DNA of 64,000 nucleotides from Daphnia pulex (GCF_021134715.1 NC_060022.1:5027001-5091000); one strand, 5' to 3'; shown: positions 1 to 12,878, counted from the stretch's first letter. The notes: generated by a model not told the origin, from the sequence alone. Translations and numbers: made by a program.

Positions 1-3000
1 CCAAATCGGCCACCAGAAGATCTTTTTGCGCGAGTCGGAGAAAGCCAAACTCGACTACCGGCTGCACCAGGCCATTTTGGCCAGCATCGTCACCATCCAG
101 CGCTGGTTTCGCACTTGCCTGGAGCGGCGCAATTTCCTCTCGCTTCGCAGGGCCGTCGTCCGGATCCAGGTAAAAATTCTATTGTTACGTTACACGTTAC
201 GGAATATTGTACAAGTTTCTTTTTCTTTTTCTCTAGTCCTATGTTCGAATGATCAATGCCCAGCGCCAAGTGATGAACCTGCGCGTCCGTCACATGGCGG
301 CCACCTTCATCCAGAAAGTCTGGCGCGGATATCAGGTCCGCCATTGGTACACGAACCTCCGCTGCTCGGTGGTGAGTTTCCAGTGCCGGGCGAGAGGAAA
401 TCTGGCCCGGAGGCGGTTCGAGCAGATGAAACAGCAAGGAGACGCCCACTCGGGCAAGAGCACCGACGAGGCCTTCCTGTCGAAAGGATCGTCGCAGGAA
501 GAGCTGGACAAGGAAACCAAGGATCTGATCGAACAACTCAGTTCGGAAGAGTAAGCCGGAATTGAATCAAATTGAATTGAATATTTCCCAGTTTTTGTCT
601 TGTCCAGTTTGATCATGACGATGACTTGCTGGTTAGGAGTAGCGGAATCCAGGAGGACAGCGAATCGGAACTGATGTATGCGGAACTGGCTTCCGGAATT
701 CTGTCGTGCGCCTTGAATTTCCCGCTGCAGTCGACGGACGACAAACGGGATGATCTCAAACCGAAGAGGAGCAAGCCGTCGATTGTGATGGCCGCCGCCA
801 GCAGCGCGGTGGGAGCGGCCGGACCCGTAGCCCATTCGCCGCGGATCGGCTCCATCGAGGAGCTGATCCGCGGGGCCGGCGATTCCAGCCGGACGGAGAA
901 GAGCGGGGCCCTGCACAAAGCCAAAAAGCATTTGAAGACGCTGATGGGCGGCGGATCGAAGCGGGACAAGGGCGACGCCCTCCGCCAAATGGCCGTCCAG
1001 GGCAGCGAGGATCGCGACAGCGACTCTGAGAGCACCTTGGTCTCGGCTTCCCGCTCGACGTCGACGCTCAACTCGGCCTCGGACTTGGAGTACGACATGA
1101 GGTACGCCAGGGAGCGCGAGGCCAGGCGGGAAGAACGAAGGAGGATCATCGCCGAAAGGCTGGCCATCCGCAGCCGGGCCAACAGCATTTCCGACGAGTC
1201 GCACTCGCCCACTTGTCCCAATCCGGTGCTCTGTCGGCGCTACAGCCGCGATATCGAAGCGGCCTCCTCGTCCATCTACGGCTACGGACACTCGCACGGC
1301 CACGTTCACCACAGTCACTGCTGGACCTACAGTCACGCTGTCACCAGCCATTTGCCCATAGCGAGGTAAGTCAAGTTTGTTCCAGTCCGTGACGCTGGGC
1401 TGACGGGTAACATTTTTCTTGATTTGACGACAACAGGAGAGGCAGCAAAGATGGCGGGCGCAGCGTCAGCGTGGACGGATCGTGGCGAGGCAGCCGTGAC
1501 AGCCTGCGCGAGAGAGCGGCCGGCGGAGCAGCTGGCGGGATGACGGCCTCGCCGCTGGCCCGGCGTCAAGACAGGGACAGCAGCCAAGCGTCGGTGGCCG
1601 TGTCGGTGACGTCGTCCACCTCGTCGTCGACGGCCACGGTCCGTTCCAGTTTGAGTCAAGTCCACAAGCTGACGCGGATGAGCAAGCTGGCCAAGAACGA
1701 GGCCTGCTCGCTCTGCTCAAAGACGATGAGCTCCTTCTTCACCCACGGCTACAAATGCACGTCCTGTCACTTGGTGTTCCATGCCAAATGCGTCCAGCAA
1801 GGCATCACGTCCACTCAGGTATCATTTCAAATTCGACTCGGCCCGTCACTCCCACTCCCCCGGCACGAGTGGAACCAATTCACAATTTTGCCCGTCTTGT
1901 TTTTTCTTCGTCTTTCTAGGCTCTACCACCCACAGTCCTAGAATGTGCGCGCCCTTCGGCCAGTCCGACCCATCCGGAACCGGATCCTGTCCATAAAATC
2001 CGCAAGGGTAGCCGTGAGACGGTCGACAGTTCGCCGGGCGTGATTCCGCTGGGCGGCAACAACGAGAGTTCCAAGTGGAACCTGACGGGCACCAGCGAAT
2101 TTACCGATTCGACTCAAGAAGTGGTCAACGGCGGCCAACAGCTGCACAGGCTGGACGAGTTTATCGGCCACAAAATCCAGAACCTGGTCGATGACACTCG
2201 CGGTGACGCCGACCGAGTTTTCCTCTCGGCTTTACGTGAACTCAGAGGTAAAAAAGAATAATCATTTGATCCATTGTCCGTTTGGATATTTTTTTTCAAC
2301 TCGATGGGCAATTTTTTAATTTTTTTGTAAACAGGATCTCTCATATCGGCTTACGGAGTAGCCTCCTGTCACGGTGGGGCTGAAGAGAATCCGGCCATTC
2401 GATTGACGTACCGCGACCTGATCGCCAATTTCGGCAAGATCGTCGAGTCCGTCTCGCGCGACGACACCAAATTCCCCAAGACGCTGGTGGTCAACGCCTT
2501 CCGTGGCTATCTCAATGAATTCGTGGTCCAGCAGAGGGTCGACGACAAGGAAAACAGAGCCAAAGGTACGCTGTTCATTCACGGACATGCCCAAATCAAT
2601 CATGTCCGTTTTGATGCTATTCCAATCGATTTGATTGACGTCACAGGAGGTAAAAGGAGAAAGGAGCGATGGAAGAAACCGACAGCCGACAAGAGCCAGC
2701 GGGGCCGAGATCGGGAAACGAAACGGGCCAAGGGCCACGACGACGCGGCCCTGCGTCACATGGGCCACGAGTTCACGACGCTCAACAGCGTCATCACCAT
2801 CCCGACGGCCTGCGAAGTCTGCTCCTCCTTCACCTGGCTCAAGGAGAAGGGCCTGGTGTGTCAGAGCTGCAAGTTCACCTGTCACAAGAAATGCTACACT
2901 CGAATCACCACGGCCTGCACGGCCTCGTCGGCCACACCTTCGGCGACGGGGCCCGGCTCGGTTGGCGGAGCTTCATCCACGTCGGCCACCATCAGCATCG

Positions 3001-6000
3001 GCGGCCTGCCCAACCAAGCGACCGAGTCGTCTGGAAGTCTCTTTGGCGTCACCCTGGACAAGTTGGTGGGCCTTGGCGGCGGCGCCGGATCTCAGCAGCG
3101 CCTCCCGCCCATCATCGAGAGGCTCATCTCGACTATTGAACTGGTCGGACTCTACACGGAGGGTCTCTACCGCAAGTCGGGCGTCTCCTCGCGCGTCCAG
3201 CAGCTCAAGAAACTGCTGGAGGAGGAATCGTCGTCCAGCAAGGAAGGAGCGGCCAGTCTGGTCGACTTGCAGGAGCAGCCCATCCACGTTCTGACGGCCG
3301 TCCTCAAAGCCTTTCTGCGCGAGCTGCCGCAGCCGCTGCTGACGTACGAGCGCTACGACGACTTTCTGCGGGCCGCCGACATTGTCGACGCCAAGGAGCG
3401 CATCTCCTCACTGATGGCCCTCGTCCAGGAACTGCCTCCGCACCACTTTGACCTCCTAGAGCGGCTTGTCTTTCATTTGACTCGGGTGGCGCTCAACGAG
3501 AAGTCGAACCGGATGGGCCCCAACGCCCTGTCGATCGTCTTCGCCCCGTGCATCCTGCGGACGTCCAAGATCCAGCAGGCCCAGGACTCGCTCTCCAACG
3601 TCAGCAAGCAAACGTCGGTGGTGGAGACGATCCTGACGGAGCAACTGCGCCGCGTCACGGAAACGCTGGCCGACATCGACTCGCTCGATTCGGTCTGCCT
3701 GGCCTACGTCGCCCGCCTGGGCACGTTGCGCTCCTCGAAAATGTTCCCGTCGACGACGGCCGTCGGCACCTGGGTCCTGCCCCAATCGGACGCCTCGTCG
3801 ACGACGGACAGTGCCGGCGGCCCTGCGGCCAAAAACCCGCACCACCGCATCTTCCCGACCATTTCGGCTCCGGCCTCTTCGTCGTCTTCGCTCTCGTCTC
3901 TCTCGGCCCGCGATCAAGTCACCGAGGAGCGGATGATCCAGGAGCATTTGGATGAGCTCCGCGAAGAGAAGGCCGCCCTGGCCGCCACTCTGCCGTCGCT
4001 GGCCCGGGCCGCCAGCGACGACGACCTTCTCTCGACTGACGGCGACTTGGACGACCAGGACAGTCCCATCGGCGGCAGCGTCGACGACCTGCCGGCCAGC
4101 AGTCAATCGCGTTCCGATTCGCGTCCAAGAGGTAGGTGGAATCCATTTTCCAATTTGATTGCTGATGTTGTCCAGTTGTACAAAAGTAAAAACAAATCTG
4201 GTGGCTGGTAGAAAGAAACGAAACAAAAAAGAAATTTTGTAACGTTTTTGTCTGATGGCTTCTTCTATACGATTGTTTTTTCTTTCTTCTTCCGGCTGTT
4301 TATATGTTGATTCTTCTCTTCTTTTGGCTTTTTTTGTCTTTTTGGCTGCGCTTCAACTTCACGCAATCTCAAGCCGCTGATTTGTAGACTCGCACACACA
4401 CAAAAGTCTTCCCCCCTTGTGTCTGAGTAATAGGCAAAAATGGGTTTCTTCCTTCGCGCCTACATCGGCGCATTTCATTGGGTAAATGGCTTGTATTAGG
4501 CCAGTCGGGTCTTTTTCTCTTTTATTTTTTTCAAAGAGGAAAAAAAAAAGACGCGCTGGAGAAACTCCTCCAACTACTCCGTTTGGCTTTTTTCTGCTTT
4601 TTTTGATACGCTCAAGTGCAGTGGCGCAGCGCTTTTTTCTTGTGTGTTTGTCTGTGTGTGTGTGTGTGTCTGTTTGCTTGCGAGTGACTAATGGGTGTTG
4701 GCCGGCGTCCAGCCAAACAAGTTTTTCTAAACCCTTAATAACGCGAATGCGCGCCTCCTCTTGTTGTTGTTGCTGTTCCTTCTGGTTGCGGATGCTGATG
4801 CTTGGGCCCCCCCCACACAGAACGCGGTTATTGCTTTTCTCTCTCTCTTTTGCGCCCGCCTGGCCTGCGGTCTTTTTTTGGATTTTTATTTGTCCGTCTT
4901 TTTTTGATTGCCCATCAGATTGATTTTGATTCACTTTTGATCCGTTCCCGGATATTGACTCATTTTTTTTTTTCTTTCTCTTTTTTTCTCCTTTAAACAA
5001 AACACAAATTCCGCAATTTTCCCTGTGTGTGTTTTGGTTTTATTTTTATTTTTTTTGCCTGGCGGCGTCCGCTATTCTTTTTTTAATTCAATCTTTTCCC
5101 CTCCACTTTCGGTGTGTGTGGCTTATTCTTCTTATTTTCTATTTTTTTATTTTATTTTTCTCTGCGGGGTGGGTTTCTCTCTTCCTTTCTGGTTGTGTCC
5201 TGGACTTGATGGCCATCAGACTATGAGGAGGAGGAGGAGGAGGATGACGGCGATTTGGAGTTTATCGACGCCTCCTACCCGAAACGGGCGTCTTTGCCTT
5301 TCGTCTCGCCATTACCGCTCCGTTGCAAAGCTGTCCAGCGTCAGCTGTCAGTCGACTAAAAAAAAAAAAAAAAGAGCAACAACACATATGTGTGTGTGTG
5401 TGTGTGTGTGACTGTGTTGCTTGTGCGTGGTAGAAGATAGAGAGCCACCTCCTCTTAACTACTCTGCCCCCAAGGCCATCACATGTCCGTCTTTCTCTTT
5501 TCTTTTTCTCCCATCCCTAACTATATGCCACATTACTTCCGCTGTCGCCTAACCAACTGACGGACCGACCGACCGACCCCTTTTTCCTTCTTGTGTGCTC
5601 TTACAGACGACAATGACATTTCTGTTTTGTCTTTTTTAAAGAGAAAATCGACTAACGCAACGTTTGATGGACCTTTTTCTGTTTGTCCAGTCTTGCCAGT
5701 GTCCGGTTGTCTAGCCGTGTCCTCATCCTCCTCATCCTCATCCTCTTGTACCGTCACCACCAGCGCCAGCAGCGCCAACAGCATGGCCTTGCCCGCCACC
5801 AGGACGACGGTGGCCGTGGTGCCGAGCGAACCACCGCCGCCACCGCCACCTGCGGCGCCGACGGCCAATCACCAAGACGGCGCCGGCTCGTCGATTGCCG
5901 CCAGACGGCGTTTCGATGCCAACAAAGTCGTCATCACGATTGTCGGTGAGCGGGCAAAGGACGTGCCGCCGCCGCCTCCTCCTCCTCCTCTTCAACAACA

Positions 6001-6640
6001 ACAACAACAGCAACAACTGGCAAAGCAGCCGCTCACTCCCGACTGGGAAAAACGATTGAGTGCTGGGCGGAGGGCCATCGAGGAGCAGGCGAGGCTCATG
6101 CAACTGCCGCAGACGAAACATTCACTGAATTCGACGACGACCACCGTCGTGCCCGTCGTGCCCGGACAGCAGACGCTGATGATCGTCGACGGACGGCTGC
6201 CGCCCGTCCGCAAGAGCAATTTACAGCGATCGAAAATCGTTCAGACGCTGTCCATCCCGGCCGTCCCCGAGTCATCAACTGGCGGCGGCGGTGGCGGCGG
6301 CGGATGCGGCTCTGCCGCCGATCACGGCCAGCCGAAACGGATCACGGCCCTTAAAGCACTTCAGCGGCTCAAGTCGACTCTTTCCAGCCCGGCCCTGGTC
6401 GACCCGGCGGCAGAAAAGACGACGCCGGCGGTGGCGGCGGGAGAGTCGATCCAGCGTCGTCACGATCTACTCAACGGCGGCCATCTATTATTGGCCAACG
6501 GTAAAAGCGGGGCCGTCAAGAAGAACCTTCGGCGTCGACTGTCTGGCGCCGACGACGGCCATCGGCAGACTGACGGCAGCGTCATGTCCAGTTACCAACC
6601 GCTGGAAGTCGATCTCGACGATGACGCCATTATGGTTTAG
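1..6640 (+). CDS. Myo9: Myosin IX (unconventional myosin with RhoGAP tail), 3' part
   Basis: Actin-based motor whose tail switches off Rho GTPases. The window opens inside the coding region just after the motor head; the segment HQKIFLRESEK is the usual end of the converter. Exons read 1-169, 237-550, 592-1365, 1437-1818, 1920-2247, 2335-2565, 2647-4131, then one of two last exons. About four IQ motifs lie at 78-415 (for example FIQKVWRGYQVR). A first C1-like zinc finger starts near 1690 (CSLCSK, CTSC, HAKC) and is split by an intron. A canonical C1 finger lies at about 2765-2920 (HEFTTLNSV, CEVC, CQSCKFTCHKKC). The RhoGAP domain lies at about 3040-3660, with the arginine finger in GLYRKSG and the KSNRMGPNALSIVFAPC block. 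IQ-C1-RhoGAP order is specific to class IX myosins. The head lies upstream of the window. The linker between IQ and C1 is Ser/Arg rich and low in complexity. Confidence 0.95.
5220..5359 (+). CDS. Myo9: Myosin IX alternative last exon A (short acidic C-terminus)
   Basis: The exon ending at 4131 stops one base into a codon (CCA AGA G). An acceptor at 5218-5219 (ggccatcag) joins it to AC TAT GAG, giving DYEEEEEDDG followed by 35 more codons and TAA at 5357-5359. A poly-A run and a (TG)n run follow directly. It has the same entry phase as the exon starting at 5607, so the two look like mutually exclusive C-termini. No transcript support is visible, so use of this exon is inference from phase, acceptor and open frame. 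Confidence 0.55.
5607..6640 (+). CDS. Myo9: Myosin IX alternative last exon B (long proline/glutamine-rich C-terminus)
   Basis: Acceptor ctcttacag at 5598-5606 joins the base left at 4131 to AC GAC AAT, giving DDNDISVLSF and 344 open codons ending at 6640. The tail has a serine run, two polyproline runs (likely SH3 or EVH1 ligands), a Q8 run, a helical stretch around DWEKRLSAGRRAIEEQ, a glycine run and a basic segment near the end. I recognise no folded domain. Its length and composition favour it as the main C-terminus. Confidence 0.75.
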
Positions 6641-8939
6641 ACTTTAGACGTTGCGTTTTCTATTTTTCATTCCCTTTATTTCTCGTTTCTTTTCCTCATT
6701 TCTCGTTTTATTTTTTAATTCAAACCGAAAAGAAAAGAAAAAACGGGAAATTCAAATTCAGACAAAAATGGGAAGAAAATGTGCAGTGAGTCGAGGCCAA
6801 AAGTTAACAAAACGAAACATGACCGACTGTGTATTACGCCGCGTGCAATACTCTTTTTTCTTTTTTTCTCCTTACGTCTCTCTACGCCTTGCGCCTTGAT
6901 TAATTATCGTCTACTTAATCGCCCGAAAAAAACACGATCGGATATTGCCGTTTCCTAAATTCGCCGGGAAATAAAAAACCAAAAATGTAATTTTTTCTTC
7001 TTTTTTTGAGAGAGATATGGGCCCGCCTTGTCTACCGCCACGTTCCTATTTTTTTCTGTTATTCGCTAATTATTTTTTTTTATTATTATTAATTCAAGAA
7101 TTATTATTAAAAAAGAAAAAGTAATCTCAGAAATCGCCTTCACTCTTTAATTTTTGAGGGGGGGACGCTCTCACAGCGCCTCTTATTATATAATAATTAA
7201 TATACATATGAATTTAAATAAGATCTTTTTTTTTTCCTGGCCTTTTTTTCGTGTGTCTTGCTCAGTGCCATGCTACTCGCTATCACTCTCCTATCCTCCG
7301 ATTGTTGTATTATTGTATTATTGCGTGTGATGGAAGGGGGGGGGGACTGTCTTCCTGGAAACAAAAAACAAGAAAAAACAAACAAAAAAAGGGGCGCCGC
7401 GTTCAAATTGAGACGTCGCCGCTTGTCTTATATTTTGGTTGTTTTTGTGTGTGTGTGTTATGTTCCCACTGGCCGTGTGTGTGTGTGAGTGCGTGGATTT
7501 AGTTGAGGGGTTTCAATCCATCTTGTACCGGAGAATTTTTGCTACTTATTTGACATTGAAGGGAATTAGCCAACAGTCACCATCACCAAACAAATTAAGA
7601 GAGAACAAGACAACGAGATTCAAATTAAAACAAAAATAACTTAACACAACGAGATTAAATACAAAACAAAACAAAACCAAACTGAACAAAAAACGATTTA
7701 AATAATTTTGAAAAAACTCATTTATAAATATGATTATTATTATCTACACACACACACACGCAATGTCGAATGGAGAAAAATGAAGCGATTTGTTTGTTGC
7801 CTTGAAATTGATTTGCCTCCCGTGTCCCCTTTGTAACATTTTTTTTTGTGGTTAATTGCGTTTAATTAAAAAAAGTGGGAGAGAAAAAAAATCATGAATT
7901 GTGTGTCGCAAAGAAGAATCCTTCCCTCCTCCTTTACCACTTTTTGTTTGTTTATTTTTTTCTCCTCCGATTCGATGTGTCTCTCTCTCTTTTTCGATCT
8001 GTTCATTCAAATTTATCATTTTACAACCGAGTGCCTTTCAATAATAATTCAAAGACTATATACGTTCATTACATATTCATTCAACGTTATGATTACTCGC
8101 GTATGTTTTTGGTTGGTTTTTGATTTGTAAACGAGACCAGGTAGAGAGTCTTTTATCGATAGTGCCGGATCTGAAATTCAATCTTTTTTATTTATTTTTA
8201 TTTATTTATTTTTTTAATATTTTACCTTTCGGCCTTTTTGATGCCGGCCATTTGGGATGCAAGTCGATCCTGGTTCGCCTTTTTTTCTTCTTCAAATTTT
8301 TATTGGCAGTGCCGGCACGGAATTATTTTAACGATCGAAAGAAAAACTCGGTTGCGTAACGTTCCCCGACACTGTCTCGACAAAAGAGTTGGATCATTCC
8401 GGTTGTTCTGACGCCACCACCGCCGCCAGTTAAACTTTTTTTTCTTATTTTTTTTAATCACGAGATCACGTCGTCTAGACTTTTCGTGATTTTGTTTTTA
8501 TCGGGTGAAATTCGAAATTAAAAAACAAATCTCGAATCAATAATTAATTTCTTGTATTGTCTACACTTTGGGTCTTAGACAATAAAACTCGCGATACTTT
8601 TTTTAATTTTCTATGTACAACGACAGTGTTGGGGGTGAGGGTTAAACATTGACGATCGAAAAAAGGAAAAAACGACACGAACAAAATTTTCTTTTACGAC
8701 AAATCACCAAGAGCTTGAAATGGATGACCGTTATTTACAGGAAAAATAATTTGATAATTGTTTTTTGTTTTTGTTTTTTCAATTTTTGATTGATCGACGC
8801 GATACGATCAATCGAGTTTTTACATTTGTGAATCAATCATCGTAAAAACTAATTTTTTTTTGTAGAAAAAGATTTGAATTGACTTTTGTTGCTGCCATCT
8901 AGTGGCGGACTTGTTGTTCATTAAAAAATCGGGAGGATT
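6641..8939. other. Convergent 3' regions of myosin IX (+) and BAMBI (-), no gene seen
   Basis: AT-rich sequence with many T and A runs, short (TG)n and CA tracts near 7450-7490 and 7747-7760, and several AATAAA-like words. This suits the 3' UTRs of the two convergent genes. Open frames here are short and low in complexity. Confidence 0.6.
8892..8905 (-). promoter_or_regulatory. CTCF-like site, full match to the consensus
   Basis: On the minus strand the bases read CCACTAGATGGCAG, which fits the metazoan CTCF core CCASYAGRKGGCRS at all 14 positions. It lies 35 bases past the BAMBI stop codon. Binding in this species is inference. Confidence 0.45.
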
Positions 8940-11900
8940 TCAAAGGTGTTGGATGGCTGGATTTTTGGCCAAAATGCAGCTCTTGTTCCACATGATCCTC
9001 TTGGGCGGGTTGATCTTTTGCACGGTGGGCAAGTAGACGATGTTGTGCGGAGCGTGGAGAAGCGGGGCCGCCTGGTGCGGATGGTGGCGGTGCTGTTGTT
9101 GGTGTTGTTGGCGGTATTGTTGCTGCTGTTGCTGCTGGATCATGGACAACTGGCAGTCCTTCCACTGTCCGGATCTCTGCTGTTGTTGTTGTTGTTGATG
9201 TTGTTGTTGGGGGACGTGATGGTAGGCCGGCTCGTGTTGGATCTGCCGGCTCTTGCCCCAGACGCTGCGGATCTGGAAGTCGTTGCGGTGGATGGGCACC
9301 GTGTAGCTGTTGCCCGTCAGCATGTCGTTGTTGTTCTCCCGGTCCCTGCGCAGCATGCGGATGGCCAAGAGGACGAGCAGGACGAGAATGCATCCGCCGG
9401 CGATTGGCACTGCGATGGTGGCCGCTTTGAGCCACAAATCCTGGCCGCCGTTTCCGCTTCCAACTGGCTGGCCGTCTCCGAAGTATCGAGTCTCCATGGC
9501 AACTGTCCTTGGTTCTTGCACGCCTGGAAAAGAAGAAAGAGATAATCACACGTTAATTTTCCTGTTTTTTATTTTTATCTTTTTTCTCTTTTAAAAAAAT
9601 AAGATAAGGCCGACACACGAAGAAAGTTCCAGGAAAACAAAAGGGAAAAAATATAAGCGAACGTTATTTTTTTCGGTTAAAGAAAAAACAATCTTTTTTG
9701 GAACGCCCACCCTAATGATAGAGGGTGGAAGGAATGTCTGCTGGACTCATAGGCCTGTGTCTGTGTAGTTTAGTGGGTGTGGTGTAACTCTGGTACATTA
9801 AAAAAAAGGGAAAAAAGGTTTTTACACTGTTTTTTTAGACGAAGGGAAAAAAGAGGTTCTTCTTGTTTGGTTGCATCGTGGAAGGGAATAGGTACCATCC
9901 CGTGTGATTGGAAGCTCCGGCGCCTCTGGCGAAACCTTTTTATTCTTTTTCTACCTGTACACACACACACACACGCACAAGAACCTCCCACTCTTTTTCT
10001 TTTTACCTATACACTATCATCGGTCACATCGGCGGGCTTTTTATTTTATTTTATTTTATTTTTTCAAATAAGAATTGGTTAGGGGAGATTGTAGAAGAAG
10101 AAGAAGAAGAGGGCGGTGATGGTGACCACGCAACCCGACCTGAATAACTAACGGCTTTTGATTTTTCTTCTTCTTCTTCTTTTTCTTTTCCGTTTGTTGT
10201 TTTGTTGGAGTGGACGTGAGCAACATTTCCATTGCAAATCATCCTCCCCCCACCAGTACATTTGAATGATTTTTCTTACTTTTCTTTACCTTTCTATTTA
10301 TAGAAAGGTTATAAGGTATAAGAAAAGTCTTCATCATTGAAAATCCATAAGGGAAAAAAAGGGAAGAAAAATTCGATCCCGCGGCCTACCGGATACCCGT
10401 CGATATTTGCTCCCCCCCAAACCGAAAAAACGACGGGCGGTTTTTATTTTTGTTTGAAAATTTTATTTCAATTTTTTTTTCCACCGCAACATTCCGTCGA
10501 TTGTTTTCTTTTTCCTTCCGCCCCAAAGAATTGGGATGAAATTTCGTAATTTTCTTTAAAAAAAATTAAATTTCGTCCAATTTGAGTTGGAAGAAAAATA
10601 AAATAAAAGTAGAATTCCACACAGAGTAAGAGGAAACTGTTGGTGAAGAACCTTTGCATGTTTAGTGTTAAAAGAAAGAAAACAGTTTTTTTTTTCCAGA
10701 GGGTTCAAGTTTCGACAGTGACTCGTAAATTTCCTCCTCTTAAATAGCTGGTGGAAGAAGAGGAGGACTTGTATCTTCCACGGAGGATTTTTCTTGTGTT
10801 TTAACCCGAGGCCAAAAAAAAAGAAAAATAAAACAAAAAAGCTAGAGAAGAAGAACCCCCCAGTCGAAGAAGAAGAAGAAGAACAAAAAACCCATTTTCT
10901 CTTTTGTCTTTTCGACCATCAATTGACCTGTTTGGATTTAGAAGAAAGAAGAAAAAGAAGAAAAAAGAAAATCAGCCAAAAAGACTTTTCAGGGGCTTCT
11001 AAATGGTATGCGAGCACGCCACTGGAAAAATAAAAATCTATCTCCATCTATCTCCAAATCCCTATCTCTTCTTCTTCCCTTTTCCAAACGGAATACCTTG
11101 ATCCCTCGTCGTCTTCTTCCTTCCTTATATATTCTAATCCCCCACCCTAGAAAGAAAAAGAGCCTAGAGCTATACACAAGATAAAATATCATCCCAGTTG
11201 AGCCCCTTGTCCTATTGTTGGTTCTAAAGAGACAAACTCATCGATGATGTGAATAACAAGTTGAATGGGTTCGCTCTCTCAACTGACGGCCCAGGCCAGC
11301 AGCAGCACAGCCCGGTGAAAGATGGCGCCCAGTCCGAATCCCAAATTGCTCCGAGGGCCTTTTTTTTTTGTTAGTTGGTTGTTTGTTTACTCGTTTTTTT
11401 ACCTTTTCTTACGTCATATATTTTTTTAAGGCTTCTAATATACAGTGGGGCCATATAAAATGGCGCTATAAACCCCCTGGCGGCTTTAATTGGCCTTTCT
11501 TTTTTGTCTCCCAACAACAACAACAACAACTTGCTCCTCTCTTTCCATTGTTTGCCTGGGCCGTCTGTTTGTTCAATTATTTTCCGTTAAAAGAAAATAA
11601 AGAAGAAAGAAGAAAATTCTTTTCTGGTGTCGTGAAACCGTGTAACCGCATCCGCGCCCGTCGGCTAAACCGAGAAAACGAGTGCGTAACCGATCGATTT
11701 CGAAATGACGATGTTGTTGTTGTTGTTGTCGTTGCCCGTTTCTTCTTCCGCGTATTTTTGACAAAATAAAAAGTGAGTCAACTCACCAGAATTGGAAGAT
11801 GTCGAGTCGTTGCGGTGGCCGCCGTGGGTCTGGACGGCCGAGTCGAGTCGCAGCTGGACTTGCTGGGCCCCGTAATTGCACAGGTCGTCCTGGCAGCAGA

Positions 11901-12878
11901 GGACCAGGGGTCGTTGAGGATGAAGGTGATGATGGCCAGCAGCGTGACGGCCGTTGCCGTGAGCTTGACTGCTGTGGCACACCTGATGATCGCTGGATCA
12001 AAAAAATCAAAAATGTAAATTAATTAATTTTTCCGAATAGAATCAAAATGGAAAATGTGTCGTTGGTTGGATTTTATTTTTACCTGCTCAACAGTTCGAG
12101 GCATCCGTGTCGTGATCTCGACAGGTCACTACGGTCGACGATTTCCGAGAAACACGTTCCCATGGCCGACTTGCACATGTAGCCGGTCGTGACACAGACG
12201 GGCAGATTGCAGTGACACCTCAACTCGTCTAGACGGACAAAAAGAAAGAAAAAGAAAATGAATAAAAATGTTATTTTTTCGGTGATAGGAGAAATGTTGT
12301 AGGTGTCGAGAGGAGAGAGTGGGGAGGGGGAGGGGGAGAAAGAGAAACGGACGTCTGTTATTCCAACTGTCCGTCTGCCCGGGTGTCGAATTGCACAAAC
12401 TCGAAAAGTGAAAAGAGACACACAAACGGCCGACATCTGGGCGACACATTGTCGCCGCCGCCCGTCCGACCGCCGCACCCGTCGCTATTTATTTCTCTCT
12501 CTCTTGCCCGGCGTGCGAGAGATAACGAAAATGAGATGATAAGTAGACGGACGGACGGACGGGTCTAATCCGTGAACGGTAGCTCGGCTATATATTTATT
12601 TCGTTAGACGGGCCGTCGTCGCTTTTGTTTGTTTGTTTGGGCGTGTGATATTTACCTTTGGATTTGGTCACCTGGGCCAGGGCGTTCATCAGGTCGTCGA
12701 TCGTTTCCATTGGCCTTTTTTGGGCCGACGCAAACATTTCGCTGGAATCGACGGAATGCCGAGATACAGGCGCCAGCCGTTGGCTAGCCGGCGACGGGCT
12801 GTCCGTGTCGATCACGGCCGCTCTGGCGGAATAACACACGCCGGCCACGATCAGCAACAGCGATTCGAAACGGGCCAT
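8940..12878 (-). CDS. bambi: BAMBI-type TGF-beta/BMP pseudoreceptor
   Basis: A membrane protein shaped like a TGF-beta family type I receptor without the kinase; in vertebrates BAMBI blocks BMP/activin receptor signalling. Exons are 12656-12878, 12084-12228, 11787-11992 and 8940-9523, in frame, giving 385 residues. The start is MARFESLLL, which begins a signal peptide. A linker of about 50 residues follows, then the cysteine-rich ectodomain (ELRCHCNLPVCVTTGYMCKS, CFSEIVD, HGCLEL, then CCQDDLCNY). The single membrane helix (IAVPIAGGCILVLLVLLAIRM) and the basic RMLRRD after it are strikingly close to vertebrate BAMBI. The cytoplasmic tail is longer than in vertebrates (260 residues in human as I recall) and full of glutamine and histidine runs, ending NPAIQHL. 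I see no kinase domain. Long non-coding sequence upstream may hold 5' exons and enhancers. Confidence 0.9.
10038..10061. repeat. (TTTTA)n microsatellite in BAMBI intron 3
   Basis: About four and a half copies of TTTTA, inside the 2.3 kb intron between BAMBI exons 3 and 4. That intron also holds (AGA)n, (AC)n and poly-T tracts. Confidence 0.8.

Noticed and set aside
332-1351. 339-codon minus-strand open frame
   Set aside because: Antisense shadow of a GC-rich myosin IX exon; the plus-strand frame has IQ motifs and family matches, the minus one has none.
4359-5000. Long minus-strand open frame rich in K and Q
   Set aside because: Lies in the myosin IX intron over T-rich sequence; low complexity, no domain.
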